Assembly: GCA_023415515.1 (NCBI GenBank)
Contig: JAEZKH010000130.1
Location: 1 to 14,177, forward strand
DNA from: Actinomycetes bacterium
GTDB lineage: Bacteria > Actinomycetota > Actinomycetes > Mycobacteriales > Mycobacteriaceae
DNA: 14,177 nt
Direction of reading: 5' to 3'
Shown: positions 1 to 6,359 of the stretch, piece by piece
Position numbering within the stretch: the stretch's first letter is position 1
Layout: each line of letters begins with the position of its first letter
Made by a program: the position numbers and the translations under genes
Notes under the pieces: generated by a model
Told to the model about the DNA's origin: nothing
The model's database searches: none
Seen by the model: only the letters and a program-made list of their open reading frames with translations

Positions 1-45
1 GCGGCCTATACGGTGGCGCTCGCACCGCAGAGGCCGGCGTCGTGA
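1..45 (+). CDS. C-terminal end of an upstream gene (partial)
   Basis: Frame 1 is open from the window edge to a TGA at 43-45 and reads AAYTVALAPQRPAS. The TGA overlaps the GTG start of the next gene (GTGA, 4-nt overlap), the same arrangement seen twice elsewhere in this window, which is the main reason to believe it. In M. tuberculosis the gene before this DUF4439 protein is an alanine-rich membrane protein (Rv2843). The 14 residues here are too few to confirm that identity, and no function can be read from them. Confidence 0.5.
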   Translation, partial: AAYTVALAPQRPAS

Positions 46-518
46 CGTCGACCGAACCGGCGCCGGCGAGCCCGGCGCGGCCGCCGGACGCCGACGCCGC
101 GGCGTTGTTCGACGCCGTGGCCGCCGAGCACGGCGTCATCTACGGCTACGGCCTGGTGTCGGCGCACTCCACCCCCGACGAGAACGATCTCGTCGCGGCG
201 GCGATGCGGGAACACCGGTTGCGCCGCGAGGCCGCGTTGGAGATGCTCGCGGCGCGTGGGGTGGACCCGCCGCTGCCCGCCGCCGGCTATCAGCTGCCGA
301 TGCAGGTCGACAACCCCACCGACGCGGCGAACCTCGCGGTGCGGATGGAGGAGGACTGCGCGGTGGCGTGGCGCGCGGTGTTGGAGCAGGCGACGACCAC
401 CGAGCAGCGCACGTTCGCGGTGACCGCGCTGAGCGAGACGGCCGTCACCGCGGCGCGTTGGAGCAAAGTGCTCGGCGTCTGGCCGATCACCGTCGCGTTC
501 CCCGGCGGCAGCGAGTAA
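42..518 (+). CDS. Ferritin-like DUF4439 domain protein (Rv2844-like)
   Basis: A 158-aa alanine-rich soluble protein with no signal peptide or membrane segment. After a disordered Pro/Ala N-terminus (about 1-18) the rest reads as a four-helix bundle, with helices near residues 20-43, 45-72, 94-117 and 121-143. Glu and His positions such as EH at 29-30, REH at 56-58 and EE at 103-104 recall ferritin-like folds. This fits DUF4439, an actinobacterial ferritin-like family of unknown role. Metal binding is not established, because the full set of canonical ExxH pairs is not evident. The GTG start at 42 overlaps the stop of the upstream gene, so the two are probably translationally coupled and cotranscribed. 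The gene faces proS convergently, as I recall for Rv2844/Rv2845c in M. tuberculosis, but here an extra gene lies between them. Confidence 0.85.
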   Translation: MTSTEPAPASPARPPDADAAALFDAVAAEHGVIYGYGLVSAHSTPDENDLVAAAMREHRLRREAALEMLAARGVDPPLPAAGYQLPMQVDNPTDAANLAVRMEEDCAVAWRAVLEQATTTEQRTFAVTALSETAVTAARWSKVLGVWPITVAFPGGSE

Positions 519-520
519 CC

Positions 521-531
521 CCACCCGTATC
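521..531 (+). repeat. Left arm of 11-bp inverted repeat flanking the DUF559 cassette
   Basis: CCACCCGTATC lies 3 bp after the stop of the DUF4439 gene and is the exact reverse complement of GATACGGGTGG at 1574-1584. The two arms sit outside the pair of 44-bp direct repeats. If one direct repeat and the intervening DNA were removed, the arms would be 69 nt apart with the remaining repeat between them. That would form a large stem-loop at the end of two convergent genes, suggesting a former bidirectional terminator that has been split (inference). Confidence 0.5.
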
Positions 532-542
532 CCCTCCACCCT

Positions 543-586
543 TTTGTTGCGCTTGTTGCGGCGAAGTGCGAGTAAACGCCGCAACA
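543..586 (+). repeat. 44-bp direct repeat, copy A, with perfect inner hairpin
   Basis: The 44 bases match 1516-1559 at 41 positions, with differences at 562, 563 and 575. Copy A contains a perfect 12-bp inverted repeat: CTTGTTGCGGCG at 552-563 and CGCCGCAACAAG at 577-588, with a 13-nt loop. It lies between the stop of the DUF4439 gene and that of the minus-strand DUF559 gene, so it could also act as a transcription-stopping hairpin, although no T-run follows. The palindromic design and duplication suggest a dispersed intergenic repeat. Confidence 0.75.
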
Positions 587-615
587 AGCGACACAGTTGT
601 TGGCGCGGGTTGGCG

Positions 616-1479
616 CTATCCTCGCCAACCCGCCTCGCGAAGCTTCGTCGCAACGCGGTCGACCACCACATGCGGGCGCGCCATCAACGCGGAGCTCACA
701 CGCACGATCGACCACTTCTCCGATTCCGCGATCACGAGTCGCTCGATGTCCCAGGCCCGCTGCTGCGCATCGGTCCAGTGCTGCTCGCCGTCGTATTCGA
801 CGCCGACCTTCCACTCGGGCCAGCCCATGTCGACGCGGATGCGCACGTCGCCGAACTCGTCGTAGAAGCAGATCTGCGTCTCGGGCCTTGGCAGATTCGC
901 GCGAACGAGCAGGAGACGCAGCCGCGACTCCTGCGGGGACTCGGCGCCGCCGTCGACGAGGTTCAGCGCGGCCCGCAGGCGTCGCCGGCCGTTGACTCCC
1001 CTGCGGTCGTCGGCAAGGGCCGCGACGTCTGCGGGCTTGATCTTCGTCGCGCGGGCAAGCGCATCGAGCACCGGTATCGAGTTGTCCGGAAGATGAAGCC
1101 GACCGATGTCGAATGCCGTGCGCTCGGGTGTCGTCACCCGAATGTCATCGATCCAGCAGACGTCTTCGGTGGGGAGGGCGTAGGTGTGCACCCTGATTCC
1201 GCGCGGATGACGCCGGTCCAGACGGCACAGCTCCGCGGCACTGCCGGCATCGATCCATTTCGTTCCGTGCAGCGCGGCGGCCGACCGGCCGATCATCGTC
1301 GCTTCGCCGCCACACCACAGCCAGGCGGCTCGCGCGCGCAGGGCCGCAGTCAAGACAGATGATTTCGACATGTAGACGTTGCGATAGACCGCCCGGTAGT
1401 GCCTGCGAAGTTCCCAAGCCGACAATTCGCCGCGTGCCACCGCCTCGTTGCCGAGAAACGGCGACGTCCCGTCGATCAT
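616..1479 (-). CDS. DUF559 / AbiEi-like domain protein
   Basis: A 287-aa protein of the actinobacterial class usually annotated as 'type IV toxin-antitoxin AbiEi family antitoxin domain' or DUF559. Residues 8-60 form the N-terminal part (FLGNEAVARGELSAWELRR onward), resembling the winged-helix/AbiEi N-domain. Residues about 181-287 carry a Vsr-like restriction-endonuclease fold: SPQES at 181-185, RVDMGWP at 215-221, VGVEYDG at 225-231 with a following HW, and a late DIERLVIAESEKW segment. D217, E228 and D230 are plausible metal ligands. The biological role of this family is not established. The ATG at 1479 is chosen because the upstream in-frame ATG at 1557 would add 26 residues mostly encoded by repeat copy B. 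No strong ribosome-binding site or -10 box is visible. The gene stands alone between two convergent conserved genes and is flanked by direct repeats. No obvious toxin partner is adjacent. Confidence 0.8.
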   Translation of the reverse strand: MIDGTSPFLGNEAVARGELSAWELRRHYRAVYRNVYMSKSSVLTAALRARAAWLWCGGEATMIGRSAAALHGTKWIDAGSAAELCRLDRRHPRGIRVHTYALPTEDVCWIDDIRVTTPERTAFDIGRLHLPDNSIPVLDALARATKIKPADVAALADDRRGVNGRRRLRAALNLVDGGAESPQESRLRLLLVRANLPRPETQICFYDEFGDVRIRVDMGWPEWKVGVEYDGEQHWTDAQQRAWDIERLVIAESEKWSIVRVSSALMARPHVVVDRVATKLREAGWRG

Positions 1480-1515
1480 GTCGATAACGACGGCCCGCGA
1501 TCGCGGCTGGTTCCA

Positions 1516-1559
1516 TTTGTTGCGCTTGTTGCGGGAAAGTGCGAGTAGACGCCGCAACA
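1516..1559 (+). repeat. 44-bp direct repeat, copy B, hairpin eroded
   Basis: This copy matches 543-586 in the same orientation at 41 of 44 positions. The inner palindrome is shortened: TGTTGCGG at 1527-1534 pairs with CCGCAACA at 1552-1559 around a 17-nt loop, because bases 1535-1536 differ from copy A. It lies 37 bp upstream of the chosen start of the DUF559 gene and could carry or disturb its promoter. Confidence 0.75.
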
Positions 1560-1573
1560 GAAGTGGACGCGTT

Positions 1574-1584
1574 GATACGGGTGG
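1574..1584 (+). repeat. Right arm of 11-bp inverted repeat flanking the DUF559 cassette
   Basis: GATACGGGTGG is the exact reverse complement of 521-531. It sits between repeat copy B and the proS stop. The neighbouring 1589-1607 holds a short tandem duplication of GCTCGCGTC (1589-1597 and 1599-1607). I see no gene in 1480-1609. Confidence 0.5.
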
Positions 1585-1609
1585 AGGTGCTCGCGTCCGC
1601 TCGCGTCTA

Positions 1610-3352
1610 CTAGGCGAGCGCCGCAGCGATCTCGGCGGCCGCGCCGTCCACCGCCACCTCGCGGGTCTCGCCGCTGAACCGGTTACGCAGTTCGACGGTG
1701 CCGTCGGCCCAGCCGCGGCCGCCGACCACGATCCACGGCACGCCGAGCAGTTCGGCGTCCTTGAACTTCACCCCCGGCGAGGACTTCCGGTCGTCGAGCA
1801 GCACCTCGACGCCACGCCGGTCCAGCTCGGCGGCCAGTTCGTCGGCACCGGCACGCGCGGCTTCGTCCTTGTTGGCGATGACGACGTGGGCGTCGAACGG
1901 CGACACCGACGACGGCCAGCGCAGCCCCAACCCGTCATGATGCTGCTCGGCGATGACGGCGACCAGCCGGGACACCCCGATGCCGTAGGAGCCCATCGTC
2001 GGACGCACCGGCTTGCCGTCCTCGCCGAGGACGTCGACGGCGAACGCGTCGGTGTACTTGCGCCCGAGCTGGAAGATGTGACCGATCTCGATGCCGCGCG
2101 CCGACACCAGCGCGCCCGCACCGTCGGGTGACGGGTCGCCGTCGCGCACCTCGGCGGCTTCGATCGTGCCGTCGGCGGTGAAGTCGCGTCCCATCACCAG
2201 GCCGACGACGTGCTTGTTGGGCGCGTCCGCGCCGGTGATCCACGACGTTCCAGCCACGATGCGCGGGTCGACCAGATAACGAACTCCGTTCTCCCGCAAT
2301 GCCTTCGGACCCACATACCCCTTGACCAGGAACGGATTCCTGGCGAAGTCGGCGTCGTCGAGCAGCGCATATTCGGCAGGATCGAGCGCCGCGCCGAGAC
2401 GCTTCTCGTCGACCTCGCGGTCACCTGGCACACCCACCGCGAGCAACTCCCAGTCGCCACCGGGCGTGCGGGTCTTGAGCAGGACGTTCTTCAGGGTGTC
2501 GGCTGCGGTGATCGGCCGCCCGAGGTCAGCGGTGTTGGCCCAGTCGACCAGTGTGGCGATCGTCGGGGTGTCCGGCGTGTCGTACACCTTCGCCTCGGGC
2601 AGCCCGTCGATGGGCAGCGACTCGGGGGCCCGCGTCACGACGGCCTCGACGTTGGCGGCGTAGCCGGACTCCGGGCACCGCACGAAGGTGTCCTCGCCGA
2701 TCTCGCTCTCCGCGAGGAACTCCTCCGACGCGCTGCCGCCCATCGCCCCCGACACCGCCGACACGATCACGTAGCGAACGCCCAAAGTGTCGAATATTCG
2801 CTGATAGGCGTCGCGGTGCCGGTGGTAGGCCGCCGCGAGGCCGTCGTCGTCGATGTCGAAGGAGTACGAGTCTTTCATCACGAACTCGCGGCCGCGCAGG
2901 ATGCCCGCCCGTGGCCGCGCCTCGTCGCGGTACTTGGTCTGGATCTGGTACAGCAGTACCGGGAAGTCCTTGTAGCTGCTGTACTCGCCCTTGACCGTCA
3001 GCGCGAACAGTTCCTCGTGGGTGGGCCCCAACAGGTAATCGTTCTCGCGGCGGTCCTTCAGCCGGAACACGCCGTCGCCGTACTCCGTCCAGCGGTTCGT
3101 CGTCTCATACGGCGCGCGGGGAAGGAGTGCGGGAAAGAGGATCTCCTGCCCGCCGATCGCGTTCATCTCCTCGCGCACGACGCGTTCGACGTTGCGCAGC
3201 ACCCGCAGACCCAGCGGCAGCCAGCTGTACAGCCCGGGCCCGATCGGCCGGACGTAGCCCGCGCGGATCAGCAACTTGTGACTGGGGACCTCGGCGTCGG
3301 CGGGGTCATCGCGCAACGTGCGCAGGAACAACTCGGACATGCGGGTGATCAC
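1610..3352 (-). CDS. proS: Prolyl-tRNA synthetase
   Basis: A 580-aa bacterial-type (ProS1) class II synthetase that charges tRNA-Pro with proline in the cytoplasm; it is near full family length. The TXE-type loop GPTHEE is at 109-114 and motif 2 spans 141-166 (YRDEARPRAGILRGREF and following). The inserted editing domain that clears Ala-tRNA-Pro is about 225-395, motif 3 GSYGIGVSRLVAVIAE is at 454-469, and the anticodon-binding domain is about 485-575. The GTG at 3352 gives MITRMSELF, matching the annotated M. tuberculosis start as I recall it. It is supported by a TANNNT -10 8 nt upstream, consistent with a leaderless or nearly leaderless message. The ATG at 3340 (MSELF) is the alternative. 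The gene is downstream of the hydrolase-cyclase gene with a 23-nt gap. Confidence 0.97.
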   Translation of the reverse strand: MITRMSELFLRTLRDDPADAEVPSHKLLIRAGYVRPIGPGLYSWLPLGLRVLRNVERVVREEMNAIGGQEILFPALLPRAPYETTNRWTEYGDGVFRLKDRRENDYLLGPTHEELFALTVKGEYSSYKDFPVLLYQIQTKYRDEARPRAGILRGREFVMKDSYSFDIDDDGLAAAYHRHRDAYQRIFDTLGVRYVIVSAVSGAMGGSASEEFLAESEIGEDTFVRCPESGYAANVEAVVTRAPESLPIDGLPEAKVYDTPDTPTIATLVDWANTADLGRPITAADTLKNVLLKTRTPGGDWELLAVGVPGDREVDEKRLGAALDPAEYALLDDADFARNPFLVKGYVGPKALRENGVRYLVDPRIVAGTSWITGADAPNKHVVGLVMGRDFTADGTIEAAEVRDGDPSPDGAGALVSARGIEIGHIFQLGRKYTDAFAVDVLGEDGKPVRPTMGSYGIGVSRLVAVIAEQHHDGLGLRWPSSVSPFDAHVVIANKDEAARAGADELAAELDRRGVEVLLDDRKSSPGVKFKDAELLGVPWIVVGGRGWADGTVELRNRFSGETREVAVDGAAAEIAAALA

Positions 3353-3360
3353 AGCCCGCT

Positions 3361-3366
3361 AGCTTA
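3361..3366 (-). promoter_or_regulatory. Candidate -10 of proS, near-leaderless
   Basis: On the minus strand TAAGCT fits TANNNT and is followed by 8 nt and then the GTG of proS at 3352. That spacing puts transcription start at or within a few nt of the start codon, as is common in mycobacteria. No clear -35 was identified. Confidence 0.45.
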
Positions 3367-3375
3367 GTGAGCGCG

Positions 3376-4713
3376 TCAGGCGATCTTTACCCGGAACACC
3401 TCGGTGTCCTCGGGCAGCCCCTTGAGGCGATGGTTGCCCAGAGCTTCGAAGACGAGCCCGGACCCGACGGACAGGTCACGAACGGTGCGGCTGGTCAGCA
3501 CCTCCCCTGCGCCTGCCATCGCGCCGATGCGGGCGCCGACGTGCACGGCCATCCCACTCCACTCGTCGCCGCGCTTCTCGCATTCGCCGATGTGCACGCC
3601 TGCCCGGATGGGGATGCCGTGGGTCGCCAGCATGGGCACCAGGTCGAGCCCGCAGCGGGCGGCTTTGGTCGGGCCGTCGAACAGCGCGAAGACACCGTCA
3701 CCGGTGTGTTTGGCGCGCCGGCCGCCGTACCGCGCGAGCACTGCGTCGACGAGCCTGTCGTGCTCGTCGAGCCGTCGGCGCCAATGATCGTCGCCGCGGG
3801 CGGCAAGCATCTCCGTCGATCCGACGATGTCGGTGAACAGCACGGTGCTCAGCACGCGTTCGGCAGGTGCCGCATCTGCTTGCTGCCCAACGAATTCCAG
3901 CGTTATGCGGGGCAGCAGGTCGACCAAGTCGGCCGCATAGTGCTCGCCGGGCGGAAGTTCCCGCAGTTGCGCGTTGGGGATGCGCTCGGCGAGTTCGCGC
4001 GCCGACTCGACGGGCGCGATGCGGTCGCCCTGCCGTCCGAGAACCAGTGTCGGCGTTCGCACGCTCTCCAGCACATCGCGGACGTCGATCTCGGCGACGG
4101 CCTGCCACATCAACCGCGCCATCATCGGGCTGGCCGACGCACGCTGCTCCTTACCCCACATCTCCCGGACGCCCGGGATGGCGGCGACCTCGGGTCCGAA
4201 GAAGAGATCCGCCAAAGCGCCATCGCCCCAATTGTTCTCGAGATCGTCGAAGCCGGCCTTGATCTGCTCCGGCGTCAGCCCCCATGGCCGGTCGGGCAGA
4301 TCCTGGGAGAACCGGGCCGTCGTTCCGACGAGCAGCAGCGATCGCACCCGCTCCGGGTAGGTCGCGGCGAACAGGATGCTCATCGGGCCGCCCTCGGAGA
4401 CGCCGACGAACGCGGGGTATTCGACGTCGGCGGCGTCCAGAACTGCCCGCAGGTCATCCATCCGCTCGTCGATCGGCGGCACGTGCGACACCGGATCGGA
4501 CAGGCCGGTTCCGCGCTTGTCCCACACGATCATCCGCGCGTGGCGGGCGATCCCCTCGGAGATGCCCGCATAGAGCGTCGTCGGGTCGTCATAGAGATCG
4601 ACGTTGCTGACCCAGCCGGGTACCAGCACGATGGGGATGTCGCCCTCGCCGAGTTCGCGATATGCGAGTCGGACGTCGCCGTTCCGCGCGTATTTCACGC
4701 GACCGATCCTCAC
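3376..4713 (-). CDS. Alpha/beta hydrolase – class III adenylate/guanylate cyclase fusion
   Basis: A 445-aa two-domain protein with the architecture of M. tuberculosis Rv1900c (LipJ). Residues about 1-275 form an alpha/beta hydrolase with a complete-looking triad: Ser106 in GVSEGG, Asp230 in GRQGD, His258 in PGEHY. Residues about 285-445 form a class III cyclase domain. Metal-binding Asp295 (FTDIVGST) and Asp339 (TGDG) are present, as is Lys335 at the adenine-selecting position. The partner substrate residue is Glu384 instead of Asp/Thr. The transition-state Asn of the AVNxAAR motif is replaced by His391 (AVHVGAR), with Arg395 kept. It probably makes a cyclic nucleotide in response to a small hydrophobic ligand, but activity and substrate are not certain. 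The GTG at 4713 begins 15 nt after the stop of the EfpA paralogue, so the two are probably cotranscribed. No Shine-Dalgarno sequence is obvious. Confidence 0.9.
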   Translation of the reverse strand: MRIGRVKYARNGDVRLAYRELGEGDIPIVLVPGWVSNVDLYDDPTTLYAGISEGIARHARMIVWDKRGTGLSDPVSHVPPIDERMDDLRAVLDAADVEYPAFVGVSEGGPMSILFAATYPERVRSLLLVGTTARFSQDLPDRPWGLTPEQIKAGFDDLENNWGDGALADLFFGPEVAAIPGVREMWGKEQRASASPMMARLMWQAVAEIDVRDVLESVRTPTLVLGRQGDRIAPVESARELAERIPNAQLRELPPGEHYAADLVDLLPRITLEFVGQQADAAPAERVLSTVLFTDIVGSTEMLAARGDDHWRRRLDEHDRLVDAVLARYGGRRAKHTGDGVFALFDGPTKAARCGLDLVPMLATHGIPIRAGVHIGECEKRGDEWSGMAVHVGARIGAMAGAGEVLTSRTVRDLSVGSGLVFEALGNHRLKGLPEDTEVFRVKIA

Positions 4714-4728
4714 GCCGAAAGTGTGTCA

Positions 4729-6285
4729 TCAGCCGTCGCGCGGCGGCTGCAATTCTTCCGGCTCGTCCGCTTCGAGTTCGTCCAGTTCACCCGCTTCGAA
4801 TGCTTCACGGTTGTGTTGTGCAGCGGCGATCTGCTTGGCGCTGAAACCGATCCCGAGCGCGGCGGCGCCGACGACGACCGCGATACCGGCCACCCAGAGC
4901 AGCGAGTAGGTGTAGCCGGCGTCCAGAGCGTCCAACTGGCTGTCCGTCATGCCTGCCACCGGTCCCGTCGTGCCGCCCAGATAGAGGGTGCGCGACGTCT
5001 GCACGGCCTGGATCACCACAAGCACGAGCGGTCCGCCGAGGTTGTAGACCATCAGCTGGATCGCCGACACCGGTCCGATCTCGCGGGGGCCGACATCGGC
5101 GACCGCGCACAGCGGGAGGATCACCGAGATCACGCCGATCCCGAAGCCGCCGACCACGATCAGCACGACGAAGTCGGGGAAGTACGAAATCGAGCGGTCC
5201 AGCGTAGAGCCGTACAGCATGGCCGCAAGCACCAGGGCGCCGCAGCCGATGATGAGCCAGCGCGGCGCGATCAGCGGCGCGGTCCGCGTCGCCAGCAGAG
5301 TGCCGAGCCCGAATGCCGCCGCGAACGGCAGAAAGGCAACGCCCGCCCGCAACGCGGAGTAGCCCATCACGTCCTGGACGTAGAGCCCGATGATGACCGT
5401 CGCAGTCAGCATCACCCCGCCCGCCATGAACAGCGAGACGAACGTCATGACGCGGCTGCGGTTGTCGAACACTGAGAACGGGATGATCGGATGCTCGGCG
5501 GTTCTCTCGACGAACAGGAATGCCACGAAGAACGCGGCAGCGGCGATGCCCGCGCCGAACACGAACGGGTCGACCCAGCCGCGCGGCGGGCCCTGCGTGA
5601 ACACCAGCACGGCCGACGTGCACGCCAGCGTGGCCAGCGACGCGCCCGCGACGTCGAGCTTGAGCCGTTCGTGGTTCGTCTCGACCAGGCGGGTCACCGC
5701 GACCCAGATGATGACGATCCCGATCGGCACGTTGATCAGGAACGCGAGCCGCCACGAGATCACCGTCAGGGCGCCGCCGAGCACCAGCCCCAGCACCGAT
5801 CCCGACGCCTGCATGGCCGCCGACACCGCGAACGCGCGGTTACGCGCCTGTCCGACGGCGTAGGTCGTCGCGATCAGCGCAAGGCCGGTGGGTGCCGCGA
5901 TCGCCGCTCCGGTGCCCTGCACCGCCCTGGCGATGATCAGCGTGATGCCGTCGGTCGCCAGGCCGCACACCAGCGACGCGATCGTGAAAACCCCGACGCC
6001 CGAGAGGAACGCCCGCTTGTGTCCGATGGCGTCGCCGACACGGCCGCCGATCAGCAGCAACCCGCCGAAGGTCAGCACGTAGGCGGTGATGACCCAGCTC
6101 TTGCCTGCATCGGAGAGGCCCAGTTCGGCCTGCAGCCGTGGCAGCGCGACGATGGCGATGGTGCCGTCGAGCGTCGACATCAACTGCATGCCGGTGATCG
6201 CGAAGATCGCGATACCTAATACGTGCGTTGTCAGATGCGCCGCGGAGTGGTCGGACGACTCGCTCGAACCACCCGGCGCAGACAT
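4729..6285 (-). CDS. EfpA-like MFS drug/lipid transporter, tandem paralogue of EfpA
   Basis: A 518-aa integral membrane protein of the QacA/EmrB-type (DHA2, 14-TM) major facilitator family. Asp40 of TM1 lies in LDGTIAIVALP. Motif A GGRVGDAIGHKR is at 80-91. A late conserved stretch around TSRTLYLGGTTGPV is shared with EfpA. Residues 33-93 match EfpA residues 58-118 at about 45 of 61 positions, and similarity continues to the end, so the two arose by duplication. It lacks EfpA's Arg-rich N-terminal extension and ends in an acidic Glu/Asp/Pro-rich tail (about 494-518). A proton-driven export role for lipophilic compounds or lipids is inferred from family. The ATG at 6285 is preceded by a TAGGCT -10-like box with an 8-nt gap. 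The gene is followed closely by the hydrolase-cyclase gene. Confidence 0.92.
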   Translation of the reverse strand: MSAPGGSSESSDHSAAHLTTHVLGIAIFAITGMQLMSTLDGTIAIVALPRLQAELGLSDAGKSWVITAYVLTFGGLLLIGGRVGDAIGHKRAFLSGVGVFTIASLVCGLATDGITLIIARAVQGTGAAIAAPTGLALIATTYAVGQARNRAFAVSAAMQASGSVLGLVLGGALTVISWRLAFLINVPIGIVIIWVAVTRLVETNHERLKLDVAGASLATLACTSAVLVFTQGPPRGWVDPFVFGAGIAAAAFFVAFLFVERTAEHPIIPFSVFDNRSRVMTFVSLFMAGGVMLTATVIIGLYVQDVMGYSALRAGVAFLPFAAAFGLGTLLATRTAPLIAPRWLIIGCGALVLAAMLYGSTLDRSISYFPDFVVLIVVGGFGIGVISVILPLCAVADVGPREIGPVSAIQLMVYNLGGPLVLVVIQAVQTSRTLYLGGTTGPVAGMTDSQLDALDAGYTYSLLWVAGIAVVVGAAALGIGFSAKQIAAAQHNREAFEAGELDELEADEPEELQPPRDG

Positions 6286-6293
6286 GGATTGCC

Positions 6294-6299
6294 AGCCTA
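6294..6299 (-). promoter_or_regulatory. Candidate -10 of the EfpA paralogue, near-leaderless
   Basis: On the minus strand TAGGCT fits TANNNT and ends 8 nt before the ATG at 6285. Together with the strong hairpin just upstream (6307-6359), this suggests the paralogue is transcribed separately from efpA. No good -35 was recognised, which is common for mycobacterial promoters. Confidence 0.4.
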
Positions 6300-6306
6300 C
6301 CCAGAC

Positions 6307-6359
6307 GCGATTTCGGCGCGCTCAGTCACCGTCAGCGTGACCGGGCGCGCCGAAATCGC
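6307..6359 (-). terminator. Long perfect hairpin at the end of efpA, probable terminator or intergenic repeat
   Basis: GCGATTTCGGCGCGC at 6307-6321 and its exact reverse complement at 6345-6359 form a 15-bp stem. Inside the loop a second 5-bp stem pairs GTCAC (6325-6329) with GTGAC (6337-6341). The right arm reaches the first base of the efpA TAG stop (6359-6361). There is no T-run, so it would be a mycobacterial-style hairpin-only terminator or an RNA-stabilising structure. The neat nested palindrome could also be a dispersed intergenic repeat. Confidence 0.55.

Larger units (their letters stand above)
543..1559. other. Candidate repeat-bounded gene cassette carrying the DUF559 gene
   Basis: One gene plus its flanks is enclosed by two nearly identical 44-bp direct repeats, in a junction that I recall as direct (DUF4439 gene next to proS) in M. 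tuberculosis. The unit from the start of copy A to the base before copy B is 973 bp. An 11-bp inverted repeat (521-531 and 1574-1584) brackets the whole. No transposase or recombinase is present and no target-site duplication outside the repeats was recognised. Any movement would therefore need an enzyme from elsewhere or recombination between dispersed repeats. An alternative is that the gene is old here and the repeats invaded both sides independently. Confidence 0.35.

Noticed and set aside
1480..1557. 26-codon N-terminal extension of the DUF559 gene to ATG 1557
   Set aside because: The added residues (RRLLALSRNKRNK and following) are mostly translated from repeat copy B, and the same peptide reads from the noncoding copy A. 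The start at 1479 leads directly into the conserved domain.
1589..1607. Two-copy 10-bp tandem repeat near the proS stop
   Set aside because: Only two short copies in high-GC DNA; likely chance or slippage, and not a CRISPR or meaningful array.
2210..3367. 385-codon plus-strand open frame
   Set aside because: It is entirely antisense to proS, whose motifs are complete, so it is a shadow frame.
3367..5475. 702-codon plus-strand open frame
   Set aside because: It lies antisense to the hydrolase-cyclase and the EfpA paralogue, both with clear family motifs. Its protein is His/Arg/Asp-rich with no recognisable domain, as expected of an antisense frame in high-GC DNA.
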